From positions 38,922,250 to 38,986,249 of the forward strand of contig OX359249.1 of assembly GCA_947179485.1 (NCBI GenBank): DNA of 64,000 nt. Reading direction: 5' to 3'. A program made the translations under genes and the position numbers. This document shows, piece after piece, positions 26,909 to 38,221 of this stretch; within the stretch, counting starts at the first letter, position 1; each line of letters starts with the position of its first letter. The notes under the pieces were generated by a model that saw only the letters and a list, made by a program, of their open reading frames with translations, was not told the DNA's origin and made no database searches. This DNA comes from Allacma fusca. Its lineage: Eukaryota > Arthropoda > Collembola > Symphypleona > Sminthuridae.

Positions 26909-29900
26909 CATATGTACTTGTGTAGAGATACAAGGAGGAAAACCCAGGATTCGAGCATCTCATCCATCAAAGTTATGTACCTCCCAATGAAAATTTGTTG
27001 TGTCAAAATAATCACTTACTATTATCTTGAGAGTACATTTTCTTTTATCACAATCATGGCAATTGAGACAGATTGTTGGAAACAGCTCCGGGTGATTAAT
27101 GAGCACACAAGTTTACAATAGCATTACAAAGTTTACTCGAAAATCTCACATGTTTGCACTCTTTTTTACTTTTAAAAAGATTTATGATTATTACAATAAG
27201 TAATTCATTGGTGTGGCAATAGTATTGTATGTACAGTTATACTACAGGGTTGAGGATAGGATCGTACCGTATGAGTAATTTTTTTTTTCGAATATCGTTT
27301 CCACTGCATAGCTATAGCAGTAGTTTGAAGTGGAATGATTCGAACCTTAAAATTTAACAAGCTGATTGTTCTCAATTCAATTTCAAAACAAAGGTTGAAT
27401 GAACAATCAATTTAATTGCTGCAAAGTAAATATGGAAATCCTTTGGCACTATACCTCTGTCAGGGAATACTATAAGTGATTACTGTATGAAACTGACATT
27501 TGCACTTGATACGTCCACTTTGAAACTCCTTGCAGAAACATGTACAGAGGGGCTTGGGAAGATAATATCCGTGTATGAATTTCATGTGTTCATCATGTCG
27601 CCTACGCTTTAGTTTTTTTTATAAGATCTTCCCAAACACCGCATATACATCTATGAGGAGTGAAAGAGTTGTAATATAGTCTGGCATGAGCAACTATAGA
27701 TACTTACCTTCCCTGTATACCTACATATATGTACATGTCACATACTCACTTATTGGATGTACACTGGTGCTCTTGTATTTGACTCAGGCTTTTAGTAAAC
27801 CTCAAGAATAATATTAATGCATGTAGTAATGGCAGGAAAGTTTCTTTTTTAGTTGCTATATTTCTCCCTCGCTCCTTTATATGCATCCTGTTGACTTGGA
27901 CCCTGAATTCTAACTCCATAATACAGATTCACAATTCAGAATGTGAGCCCCCACGGAGTCGATTCTATTGTTATCAAATCTCATGAATGTATAATGTAAT
28001 CTGACTTCGTACACAAGGCCTTCAGTCCGTTCCTCTAATTTGTTCTGAAATTCTTACGAGTGATGGATTTAAAGTGATAGATTTCTCATGATGGATTGGG
28101 TCAGGCAGATGGGGAGGAAAAAAATGTTCATTTATCATTGATGACTTAAGTTCTATTTTTACGGTTGGCTCTTTCAATATATCTGTATCTGTGTAAAGTA
28201 AGTATTCAAGGGGCTGTGACGTATGGGATGTCTTCAAACTCAGGCAGTAGTGTTATCTTTGTGAAAAGTATTCTTCTCTATGTAATGGGGGGGTGGTAGT
28301 TGTTGATTTTTATGTAAATGTATACGTTAGATTTAAAGGTTATTACAAGTCCATTACATAGGAGGGCTTGTATATATAATTACATATATGGAGACAAATC
28401 CAATCGGAAATTCAAGGTAGGATAGGTCTAGTCTTTATGAGTGGTGGTGATGAACTCTGCCGCTTGTCGACAGTTACCAATTAGGTAAAATAAATGTGAG
28501 TAGCGCAGTTGCATCCGTAGTGAATCTACTGAACATGTTTAATTTGACGGTACATAACTCTCTCGCATCGATATAAAACACCCAAGTTGTAATTACAAGT
28601 AGTCGGAGCATGTAAATTGAACACTTACGTGATGAAGAATCAAAAGTTGAGCTTCATACTAGTGCTGGTAGGACTGAGGCTCGTATACAGATATATAGCT
28701 GTAAAAATAGGGGAAATCGTACCGCTTCATCGGCAACTGTGTGAGCATGAAATGGAAGTTAAATTGCAATCAAGTAGATGTGGTTGGGCAGTTGGGTCGG
28801 TTGTTACAGTAGTAGTGTCATCCTTGTTAATTTTACGGAAAAATCAGTGCACATGTAGGATGCAGTGCAGTAGGTGAGGTTCACATGAGGGACTTACATA
28901 TGGACATATCGGGACTTTTTATATTTTTATAAGTGACCCTGGTACCTCCACAGTCTTCATGATTCCAACTCGATATTTTGTCGAGATACCAAATTCAAAG
29001 TGTTGGAGAGGTGAAACAACCGGTTTCGGGTCATTTTGTTTGTTAATCCCCGTAGAAATATCACGATTTATATTACGAGAAACCGAACTGGTTGGCTTTG
29101 GCAAGCCATTTATAATCTTTATACTCAGCTAGTCTTCACTGATCCGCCGGATCGTGCAGGGATCTCTGAAAGAAATTCTTAAAAATATACCGCTGTTTTA
29201 TATAATATTAACGCCCTGGCCTTTTATAAACATACGTACCCTATGCCGTCCAGGTCCTGGTACATACATACATATCTACACTGTGTAAGAAATTGTAGCA
29301 TGTAGAAATGATTTCCATCAGATCTCAAGTTACTCCTGATTCATGCGGCTTAAATATCTTGTATCTGATTTGCTTCAAGATTTGCATAATTTTACATCCT
29401 TATGATAGCATACCGTCAATGATTGTAAGCAGGGTAGCTGTGGTCTTTCAAATGTCATGTTGTTGTAACTCGTAAGGCTAGTCGGGAAGGAATTACGTAT
29501 GTATAGGGAAATTTTATCTGAAGTAATCCAGAGTCATGTGATTAATACATAATAAATTGCTTACATTTAGTAGTTGCGAATTCATGATTGAAATGTTGAG
29601 AGCAATTGACAAGTAAAAAAAACAAGGGTGTTCGGAAAAAATTAAAAGCGATTACAAATGTTAAATTTGTTCTATGGTTGTTGTAGGTATGTGTATGTTT
29701 GGAGTTGTGTAGTGTTGTGTATCATCAACAAGATTGGAGGCACGAAAGATGCATTTCATTCAATGGGCATGATCTCGATAGAACCGCAATGATGTTGATT
29801 TATGATGAGTTTTACCATGCATGATGCCAAGTTCGGCCCAATCTCTGTCATTGCGTTCAGATTTGAAAATTGTTATTCTCGATTTGGCATATAGTGTGCA

Positions 29901-32900
29901 GTTCGGCTTAGCAAATTGAAATTGCTCCGTGAGACTACTTATTAGACTCGACTTAATACGGATGTTTTGGACGGAGTAGATCTGTGCATATTTTATTTGG
30001 CTTGATTTCGGACAGGACTTGACGTATCAATGTATATCTATACACATGTTCCGTTTTTCGCGGAGACGTCGCAAGGGAAATACTAGTAGAAATCATTTAA
30101 ATTTGACATTTATATTCCTTGTGATTGGGTTCTGTTGGGTGGTTATGAGGTCATGTCAAATAGATGATGATCAAGTCAGTTTACAGCTGATAGAGTCAAT
30201 GGAAATGCATACAAAACAACCAAAGTATTATTGATTGCTTGATCACGTAATGATGGGGGGGAGACTCAGTTTGGTCATCCCAATCATAATGTGATCTATC
30301 GCTAAATTTGAAGTGAGGTGGATCATGTCCATTTTGTATGGAAGATCGTGACACTTTCTGTTCCATCCGTTATCTAAGAGTGATGACTCTCCGTTATTGT
30401 ATGGCACGAAAGTAGAACGAGGGTGTTGACGACCAAAGCGTACATTTATATTTGTTTGAGTTAGGCAGATATATGTTATATGCACCCTCTTCTTGGGTCC
30501 GCGGTCCCGTCCTTACTTGTTGGTCTCAGATCGGCAACTTCTTCCTCCTCATCAGTCCCATCCCAAAAGCATTTACTTGTTTATTGCACGCTCACTTGTA
30601 CATATCAAACACCTTGAGATATGTGCAGGAGAGGAATAATGTGACTAAAGACGGAAATTTTCTTTGAGACACTCCACTACTTTTGAGAATCTTCATTGTT
30701 ACTAATACATATAGGTTGTGTACAGCGGCTCTGGCATTCTCCGTACACTTAGCGTTTTTATGGCACAAGTTGAGTTTCTCTCAGCTCGTGACTCCCCATT
30801 ACTACTACTGTCTTGCTTCAAGGTAGCTTCTGTACACGAATGTAGGTGTAGGACGGTGTTTAATAGCTGGATTGCCCCGGACGTGAATTCATTCACACAG
30901 ATTCCATCCGTCGTCGACACTGTAGAGCATCTAAGTCGGACGTTTTTATTACATCAAGTGGTAAGACAGATTTCGGAGCAGTCACTTCTCGGAAAGAGAG
31001 TCTGTCCGTCAGTCTTGTTGTAATTTAGTCGGCTCAGAGGGAAGTTTTCTGTGATAAACGTATAATTGCGTAATAGCTGATCGTGCCTGCCATCAAATGC
31101 AACCTATGCAGATAGTATCTATTTAAATGCATGCCGTTTTCCGTCTGCCTAAATACTCATATACATTACACATCGGACAGGATATGCGCAGGCTGGACAT
31201 GTATAGGAAATCTCATATAGACAGAACCCTTCAGTCTCTCTCTCTATCTGCTCCTTCCTCCGTACTATACACACACGTCCCTTTCATATTTTTAATGGAG
31301 CTGATTGTGAGCCTGCCTTACTTATACATGTGTCAAGTATTTACTTATCTCTCAAGTATTAGTGGCAAGTCTGGTCCACAAGATGATTCCTGTCTGTATA
31401 GTCTTGGCTCATGACAGAGGTAGATGTTTAATTGCGTAAAAACAGAAGCCCTGCAATCATTTCCACATCGTCTCTCTCATACCAATTGATGAGCTTCCCA
31501 TTTTCAGCCCGGGGGCTCCTTGGCCTATCAAACCTAAATCCATTCCTTATCTTGGCATACGTAAAACTCTAATTCTCACACATACGTCTGTCTGCTCTCT
31601 CGTCCAACTTATCTCACTCTGACTTTCCTATTCACCAATATCCCTTTGATTGTTTGGCTTCTCTGATCAAGTCGACATGTTGCTCCTGTCTTGCTCATCC
31701 TCTTCAAAGTTCCTTTGACTTTTCCAAGTCTAATTTAATGCTACAAGTATTTTTGGAGGCAGTCTGTCTTCTCTTTTCTTCCCTCGCTGGGAATGTTCAG
31801 CAGGGCAAGTGGTTGCAGAAGCTTTCATAAGTAATCGTTATTTATTCTGGATCATAACTTGAAAGGAGCTACATTTTTATTCGATCCCAGCTAAATTAAT
31901 GTTAGCGTACAGCAAATATAGTATAGCTTGGATGTAACTTGTTAAGTTCCTACACCTCGTCCAACATTATTTGCTCCCGTTTAAAAATCCTTATTTACTG
32001 CAAATCATTAGACTGGTCAGGGGAGAATTCTTCATTAAAGATTGCTCCCATAGAAACACCTAATAAGACTCACGTCAAGTGTGAACACGCAAGATAATTT
32101 TTTTTCCCGAAAGGTTTCTCATAATACTGGTTTATAAAAGTCTTAGAATTTGTAGTCCTTCTAGGCATGGAGCTATGTCAACGGCGCCTGCTGGTCAATG
32201 TGAACATTTTTTCATGGAAAGTTATTTCGGGGAGTATTTTAAGATTATTGATTTAAATAGCTGTTGGTCATTATATAGACGATGCTCTCTGGAGGCCCAT
32301 GAGGTAGGCTTCAATTTACGGAAGATAAGATAAATTAAATCTCTTTTGTTCCCTGGAAGCTCCTGGAACTCCGGGCTGGAAGGCTTGAGTTGCATGGTGA
32401 TACAATTTTAGAATCAACTTAGGGGATTCCTGGAGCAGCTTTTTGTGAGCTGGCTTGTTATTAGTTCAGAACTCCCAGCATACCTAGTGGATAATACCTG
32501 CATCACGTGCACAAATTAGTTATTTAAAACATATTTATGAAAACTGAATACTTGGACAGGAAAGAGGTAACAGTGGATCAGAATGAAAGCAGGGGTACTT
32601 AAAGAAGACCAAACGTATAAATAATTATAGTATCTATAGATATTGAGAAGTTCATGCGTACAAATATAGCATACGGGGATGTAGAAGAGCATAGCCTGGG
32701 TAATTGCTAATTAAATATCACTATGGCTCAAGGGTTTTGTAAGCCCAGAAAATCTAGGATTTATATATTTGGGGCGGATTGATTTTTTTTTTGCTCTTCC
32801 TGATGTTTCCAAATGTTTGAGTGTGTAGACTTCTGCTACAGATTTAGACGGCATTAGGGGCTTGAAAGAGTGAAAGAACAAGTGGATTGTTAGGTCAAAT

Positions 32901-33119
32901 ATATAATCAGGGGTACAGATAAAGAATATTAATTTATATTATGGTCTAAAGATCTCATTGGAGAAATGAGCTCAAAAGCAGCCCACGTGTTATTTAAATT
33001 TTACCAATTAAATTGTCCTGTAGGCAAATTTAGTTGTTTTTGCTTCTTTACCTCACTGCCTTTGATGATCCAAAAGCGTACTCTCAAATCATACTTGAAT
33101 GATTATTTCCTCCTGGTGT

Positions 33120-33127
33120 ATTTGTAG
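33120..33127. repeat. Left target-site duplication of the hAT element
   Basis: ATTTGTAG, identical to the copy directly after the element. Confidence 0.88.
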
Positions 33128-34000
33128 TAGGGTTGGTCATACCGATATAACGATACGATATTATCGTTAATATCGTCCAATTTGGAGGAACGATATGCTA
33201 AGATAATTCTCGTATATTTCACGCGATATATCGCTCTATCTTAATATCGTTCTAAGAAGGTAGGATCGTCAAAAATTACATAATGTTGTCATCTGACGTA
33301 TTTCATGCCCTAGAAAGTGTCATCTGAACCGGAAGAAGTGGTCAAAACGGTTCAATTCAGTTCAGTACAAATTAATTCAATTCGTTTCAGTTCAAATTTT
33401 TGAATTGCATCGAAAACAACGGTTTCCGCAGATAAACTTAAAGAATACGCTTTCTAGACACGACAGCAGTATTTTCCAAGCGTACAGCAGAAGGAAGTTA
33501 AACTAAGGGTACAGATCGTTACTTTTAGGATCTGGAGAGCTTGTAAACTGTAAATCTGTTGCTGAAATGTTTGGGGCAAAACGAATCGTTTGAACTTTAA
33601 TAATTCAAGAAAAACAATTCATGTACGTCAAAGTTATGAACTGAATCAATCGATTCAGTTTCATCTTGAATTGAATCGGAAAATTAGTAAATTGAACTGA
33701 ACTGAACCGAAAATTTCCAATTCAGAATTGAATTGGTTCGAGCAATAGAAGGAATTGTTAAACAGGCATTTGGAAAAGTGAATAATTAAAAATGAAGCAT
33801 TATTTCGGCTTATTTTTATTACTTATATAACTTTTAATAAATTAAATACTTATTGGATAATTTTTACTGCTTAATTTCTTTATTATTTCAATTTATATGT
33901 ATATCGTTTTTATCGTTCTACCATATCGTTATCGGGATTATTTTTGTGAACGATAACGATATTAACGATATTTCGAAAGGTAACGATATGACCAACCCTA
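33128..34000. mobile_element. Non-autonomous hAT-superfamily DNA transposon (Ac-type target site), 873 bp
   Basis: Seen: perfect 14-bp terminal inverted repeats TAGGGTTGGTCATA at both ends and a perfect 8-bp target duplication ATTTGTAG at 33120-33127 and 34001-34008. Known: 8-bp duplications and TAGGG/CAGGG-type ends mark hAT elements, and ATTTGTAG fits nTnnnnAn, the Ac-family target consensus rather than the Buster type. Many ATATCGTT/AACGATAT words crowd both subterminal regions (about 33143-33265 and 33898-33990), as expected of transposase-binding repeats. No transposase frame is present, so it must have been moved in trans. The identical duplications point to a fairly recent insertion. 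It lies about 420 bp upstream of the exon at 34422, probably inside an intron. Confidence 0.9.
33345..33740. repeat. Interior inverted, reiterated TTCAATTCAG-type region of the hAT element
   Basis: Reiterated TTCARTTCAGTTCA words at about 33352-33408 are met by their complements (GAACTGAACTGAACC, GAATTGAATTGG) at about 33640-33740. The core could fold back on itself. The two arms are imperfect and the spacer is about 230 bp. It may be a structural part of the element or an older insertion within it. Confidence 0.5.
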
Positions 34001-34008
34001 ATTTGTAG
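34001..34008. repeat. Right target-site duplication of the hAT element
   Basis: ATTTGTAG, identical to the copy directly before the element. Confidence 0.88.
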
Positions 34009-34421
34009 TAATCAGTGGCGAGAGCAACTTGTTCATGGCTTGCTTGGAGTTTGTGCTTACATTTTGTGTCCATCATCATCATCTTGATAACTTCTTGGGA
34101 ATATGTAAACATCAAGTACAAGTGTACTTGTTCACGTATCTGATAAAATATTTAATGAGCAAAGTTCATCCAATGATAATAATAAAAGAATGAGCACGCA
34201 GAACAAACCTGGGCAATGGCTTTTTTATGTGACTTTCAATCCCTGTACTTGTACATAATTACATGTATTCATAGCGTCCTACAGATATATGCATGTCCAT
34301 TACTCCATTATGCATTAATATACAGATGTTGGGGTATTAAATCTCAAGCTGTTATAGTGTTAAGTTTGAAATTATGGAATACAATTTAAAATGTTGTTTT
34401 TGGTTCTGGTTTTTGTCACAG

Positions 34422-35636
34422 GGGTGAAGGCGACGTGGATCGTAAATCCTCCAAAGACCAATCGAATGGAGGTGGGAATGCTAAAGTAGAGCGAAGGGAA
34501 TCCGCAAGGCTAAGTTGTGGAGCCTCAAAATTTCTGCGATCTCTCAGAAGCGGGACCCACTCATCAAAGGAGAACAGAGACTCAGTGAATGTCATTGCGC
34601 TGAAGGAGCTTGACAGCGAAAATATTGACTTGGAAGTCAAGGGTCAAGACAAGAATCCAGTTTTTCGGCTACCCGAACGTAGTCAGAGTTTCCAAGAGAA
34701 ACGACTCCTCGTTGTCACGTCCAAATCATCCGAGTCGTCTACATCTAATGGTAATTTAAAAATCAAGCATTCCAGAGCTCAGAGTTTCGTCTGCAACTCT
34801 CAGGGTCATCATAATTCTGTCACATCAAATCCAAACGCCAAGCTAAATGTCAATCTTACCGAGAAATTAACTGACCCTAATAAGCATTACAGTAGTATCA
34901 AGGACAAACGTCATGCTCTTCACGGCAAGCCTATTCACTCCCAACCATGTGAAACCATATATGAGAACTTGGAAGTGATTCGTGAGCAGAAATCTCATGG
35001 TGGGAGTAGCAGTAGTAGTAGTCCTAGTAATAAGAATATGAACATTAGTAATACCCGTGCCCGCTCTAATCAAGTTACTGGATCCCTCCTCAGTATGAAG
35101 GAAACCCAGAAAAAATCCGAAGGAGTTAGTAGAAGTAGTAGCAATAACGGACTCCATTGCAACAGTGATGCGGGTGTGGGTGGGGACCATTGCTCCTCCT
35201 CCAGTTCAAATATTTATGACAAGGATTGTGACCGTCGGTCCTCCAGGAACTCCACCAAGGACTCTGGTTATGAAACAAATCATTCTGACTATATGAACTA
35301 CGACATTACGTCCAGTGGGTCCTCGGAGTCCGTCTCACCCAAGGAGTATCACAAAATAACCAAAAAATCCGGATCACACTGTGATGTTTCTCACCAAGAT
35401 GCTGTTGATAGGAACCCCTCCGAGCCCCATGCGAACAGCAACTCACAGATTTACTCCACGATAATTACCGACAGGGATCATCATGGAAGGGGAATGGATA
35501 GTAGATTAAACATTGCCGAGAGTCGTAAATTGAGAAGGAGTATATCGGAGGTGCCATCGGATCGTATCACAGTCTCAAAACTTCAGTCAAAAACTATTGA
35601 CAACACTCGAACTATTTATTCCTCCATTAGCAACGG
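34422..35636 (+). CDS. Large internal coding exon of an unrecognised Ser/Asn-rich, probable signalling-scaffold protein (partial gene)
   Basis: Seen: an open frame of about 404 codons preceded by a T-rich tract and CACAG (AG at 34420-34421) and followed by GG|GTAAGC (GT at 35637). The first base completes a codon and the last two begin one, so both introns are phase 2 and the length (1,215 nt) is a multiple of three. No in-frame ATG opens the frame; the GTG at 34435 is an internal Val codon, so this is an internal exon. The product is rich in Ser, Asn, His, Lys and Arg, with a Ser run near 35005-35030 and no membrane segment or folded-domain signature. Tyrosine motifs: YEN at 34960, YET at 35269, YMN at 35290 and three Y-S-S/T-I copies at 34888, 35452 and 35617. 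Two R-x-Q-S-F motifs lie near 34678 and 34774, and an RRSIS basic motif near 35535. Known: YxN is the GRB2 SH2-binding consensus, and R-x-x-S suits basophilic kinases. Inferred: a cytoplasmic adaptor or the disordered part of a GEF/GAP-type regulator. Family not recognised. The exon itself is near certain; the function is not. Confidence 0.9.
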
Positions 35637-36010
35637 GTAAGCTTGATTTCCTTTTAACAGACCGTAGATTATTTCATTGTAATGCATCAGTCAACAGGCC
35701 TGCCTATCTCGGGCCCCCACAAAAGCATGTACATATTTGAATGAAAGCAAAAGATATTTTCGACGTTACTTCCAAATAGCAAGCTAATACCTTGACTTGT
35801 CATGGATTTACGTATAAATAATTCTCACCGCCATAAAGTAGGTGAAGTTTCCACATACTGAGTCACGAGTTTTTAAAATTTTTGCTCCTACGCAGAGATG
35901 TTATTGTTGTGGGGCTGAAAATCTTGGAAAATTATTTCCGCGGATACAGAGAAATACATACAAATTCTTACCTACATTTCTACGTGCGTAAGTCCTAGAG
36001 ATCTCTCTGC

Positions 36011-36053
36011 AGAGAGAGAGAGAGAGAGAGAGAGACACACACACACACACAGA
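36011..36053. repeat. Compound (AG)n(AC)n microsatellite
   Basis: An AG run switches directly to an AC run; it lies in the intron about 375 bp after the large exon. Confidence 0.95.
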
Positions 36054-38189
36054 CATTTTGATAGGAATCAAAGCCATGCAGTCAGGAGAGTCAGGGAAAT
36101 AAACGTTGCTCAGATTCTATCACATTTCAGGTATACAGGTATATATGAAGGTGTTGTAGCAACAGAAATTAGTTCCACAAGTCCGAAAGTGTTTCAGCAT
36201 CAGAATCTTGAGGGCACATGGAGTAAAATTAATGACAATCCTTCTCAATGGAAATAAGGCATGAAAAATAAAAACTTTAAATATAGGAAGCAGTGGGCTA
36301 CTGGGTTTATTGTTGCTGTTATTACGCTTATTTATCATTTCAAGTATCGTAGTTATTGAGGCAATTGCATTTGTGTATCAATTATGCCATGGGTAACGTA
36401 CAGTATAGGTGTACACTTGCTTTTTTGCATATATGCACATAATGGAGCGTGGAACTACAGCATTTATTTGTATGTAGCTCTGTTCCTGTAAATGGAAGGA
36501 GTAGCTCTGGGACTTGGTGCATGAGCATCATGTATCAATTTTTCATAAGTTATTATGTATTTAGGACGTTCGTAGGGGAAAGGGATGAATAAACAGGATC
36601 ATGCATAGAGAAGCAAGTCTACATAAACTATGAGTATTAATAATCCGTTCCACTGTGGGTGGATTTCTAAAATAAATGTTATTATGATATTCAATTCTCT
36701 GGCAGGGTAGGGAGACTGCAGTGGTTGTAATGTACTCTTGGACTAATGTGTTCAGTGTTATATATAATTACATATACTGATACAGTTACGGATATTGGAT
36801 CGGAGTCTGTGCATCGTGCATTTGAGCTACACTGCACATGGGGACTTGATCAAGTGCATTTTCTACATGTTAATATCGTGATTAATCTCAGCTTCCATTA
36901 CAAACTAGGGTTTAATTGCAAATTAGACTCTCACCGACGACAACAGCATCAACAAGGACTGGGGACGAAACTCGTGAATGTGAATGGAGGATGTTGGACG
37001 GTACACTTTAAGAGGAGTAGTTGTTGAGTGAAGCTCAAGACTACGTCCTGTCAACGTGGTTTCATTGAAGGGAGAAAAAAACAACTGTCTTGAGAACAAT
37101 ATACTTTTCAACTCAAGTCGTGTTTACAACTTTAGTCACAGTTGAGTGCTAGCTAGTTCACATTTCACTTGCTCAGTCTATACATGTTTGGCAAATTGGA
37201 CACCTTTTATTAAGTTTACGGAGCAAGAGAACAGGACTAGTTTAAGCGGAAGTTGACCATGTCTTAGCATTATTGACGGGATTTATTACTCATACTAGGA
37301 ATTTTTATGCAGCAAACAACTTTTTCCCCTCCTCTGTAGCTGCTGTTGTTATCTCTCTGTTATCTTTTCCTCTGTAAGTTTCTGTGTGTATTGCAGAGAT
37401 TGTCTCAGGACTTTCATTATTACTCTTGGATAAAACTAATGACTTTGTTAACCGCCACATACTTTTCATTTTTGTCCATTTCTACTTAACTTGTTCGTCT
37501 TTGGATTTCTACAGAGTTGCCTCTGTGTGAGTCAAATTATTGTATTCCTTGTTTGCGCTTGTTACTTTTGAATGTATGTAAGTACAGGGGCAAAAACTGC
37601 ATTGGACAGGACTGCAATGGTTGCACTCCTCCTGTATCTGTACAGATACGGCATCAACATCTGTCTCCATGTATGTACATATGGAGTTACATGTTACATG
37701 TACAACAAGCAATGAGGAATGGAATGTGAGATCATTCCTGAACAGAGCTACATGGTAAAAGGTGTTGATGTTGAGCTTAATGCGAGCATCCCATAAGCGA
37801 AGAAGGTAGGAGTGCACTTAACATGAGCAAAAAGAATTTTAGAAATGTTGTTACAAGAGGCATGTACAACTTTTACTTTCATCAGCATAAAATACTTGAG
37901 CCAAAGGAGATTAATTTGATTTGGAGAAAATTAAATCTGTAGCAGTTCGTTTCTCATCATTGATGAAACATAATCTTGGTAAATCATTTAACGTCTTTAT
38001 TTCTAAACGAGTACGTCGACCGACTCATCTAAATCTGTATATTCTTCTTCCATTTGATGCACATCTACTGGAGCCCTTTTCAAATATTTTTTTTAATCTT
38101 CCTTAAGAATATCAACCCTATGAATAGTTGAGCCGTGTAGACATCACCTGAGTCAATCTCATTCCTTGCTCTTCTCTTCTTACCTTAGA

Positions 38190-38193
<4 letters not shown>

Positions 38194-38220
<27 letters not shown>

Positions 38221-38221
38221 G
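38194..38221. repeat. (GA)n microsatellite
   Basis: GA run of about 28 bp. Confidence 0.95.

Larger units (their letters stand above)
22991..33119. other. Non-coding stretch
   Basis: Short TG microsatellites at 24056 and 26890. The segment 30450-31800 is less AT-rich and pyrimidine-biased on the + strand, and contains a 67-codon ATG-led frame that meets a donor (30760-30960, see findings). No recognisable gene or element otherwise. Confidence 0.5.

Noticed and set aside
28919-29104. - strand 61-codon frame reading like a natural protein
   Set aside because: No splice or start context, and many random frames in this window look equally protein-like; not enough to list.
34435-34437. GTG as start codon of the 401-codon frame
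   Set aside because: The frame continues upstream to the splice acceptor at 34421 without an ATG. In a eukaryotic internal exon this is simply a Val codon.
34416-35190. - strand open frames opposite the large exon (34416-34640 and 34867-35190)
   Set aside because: Shadows of the strongly coding + strand frame, with no splice or start context of their own.
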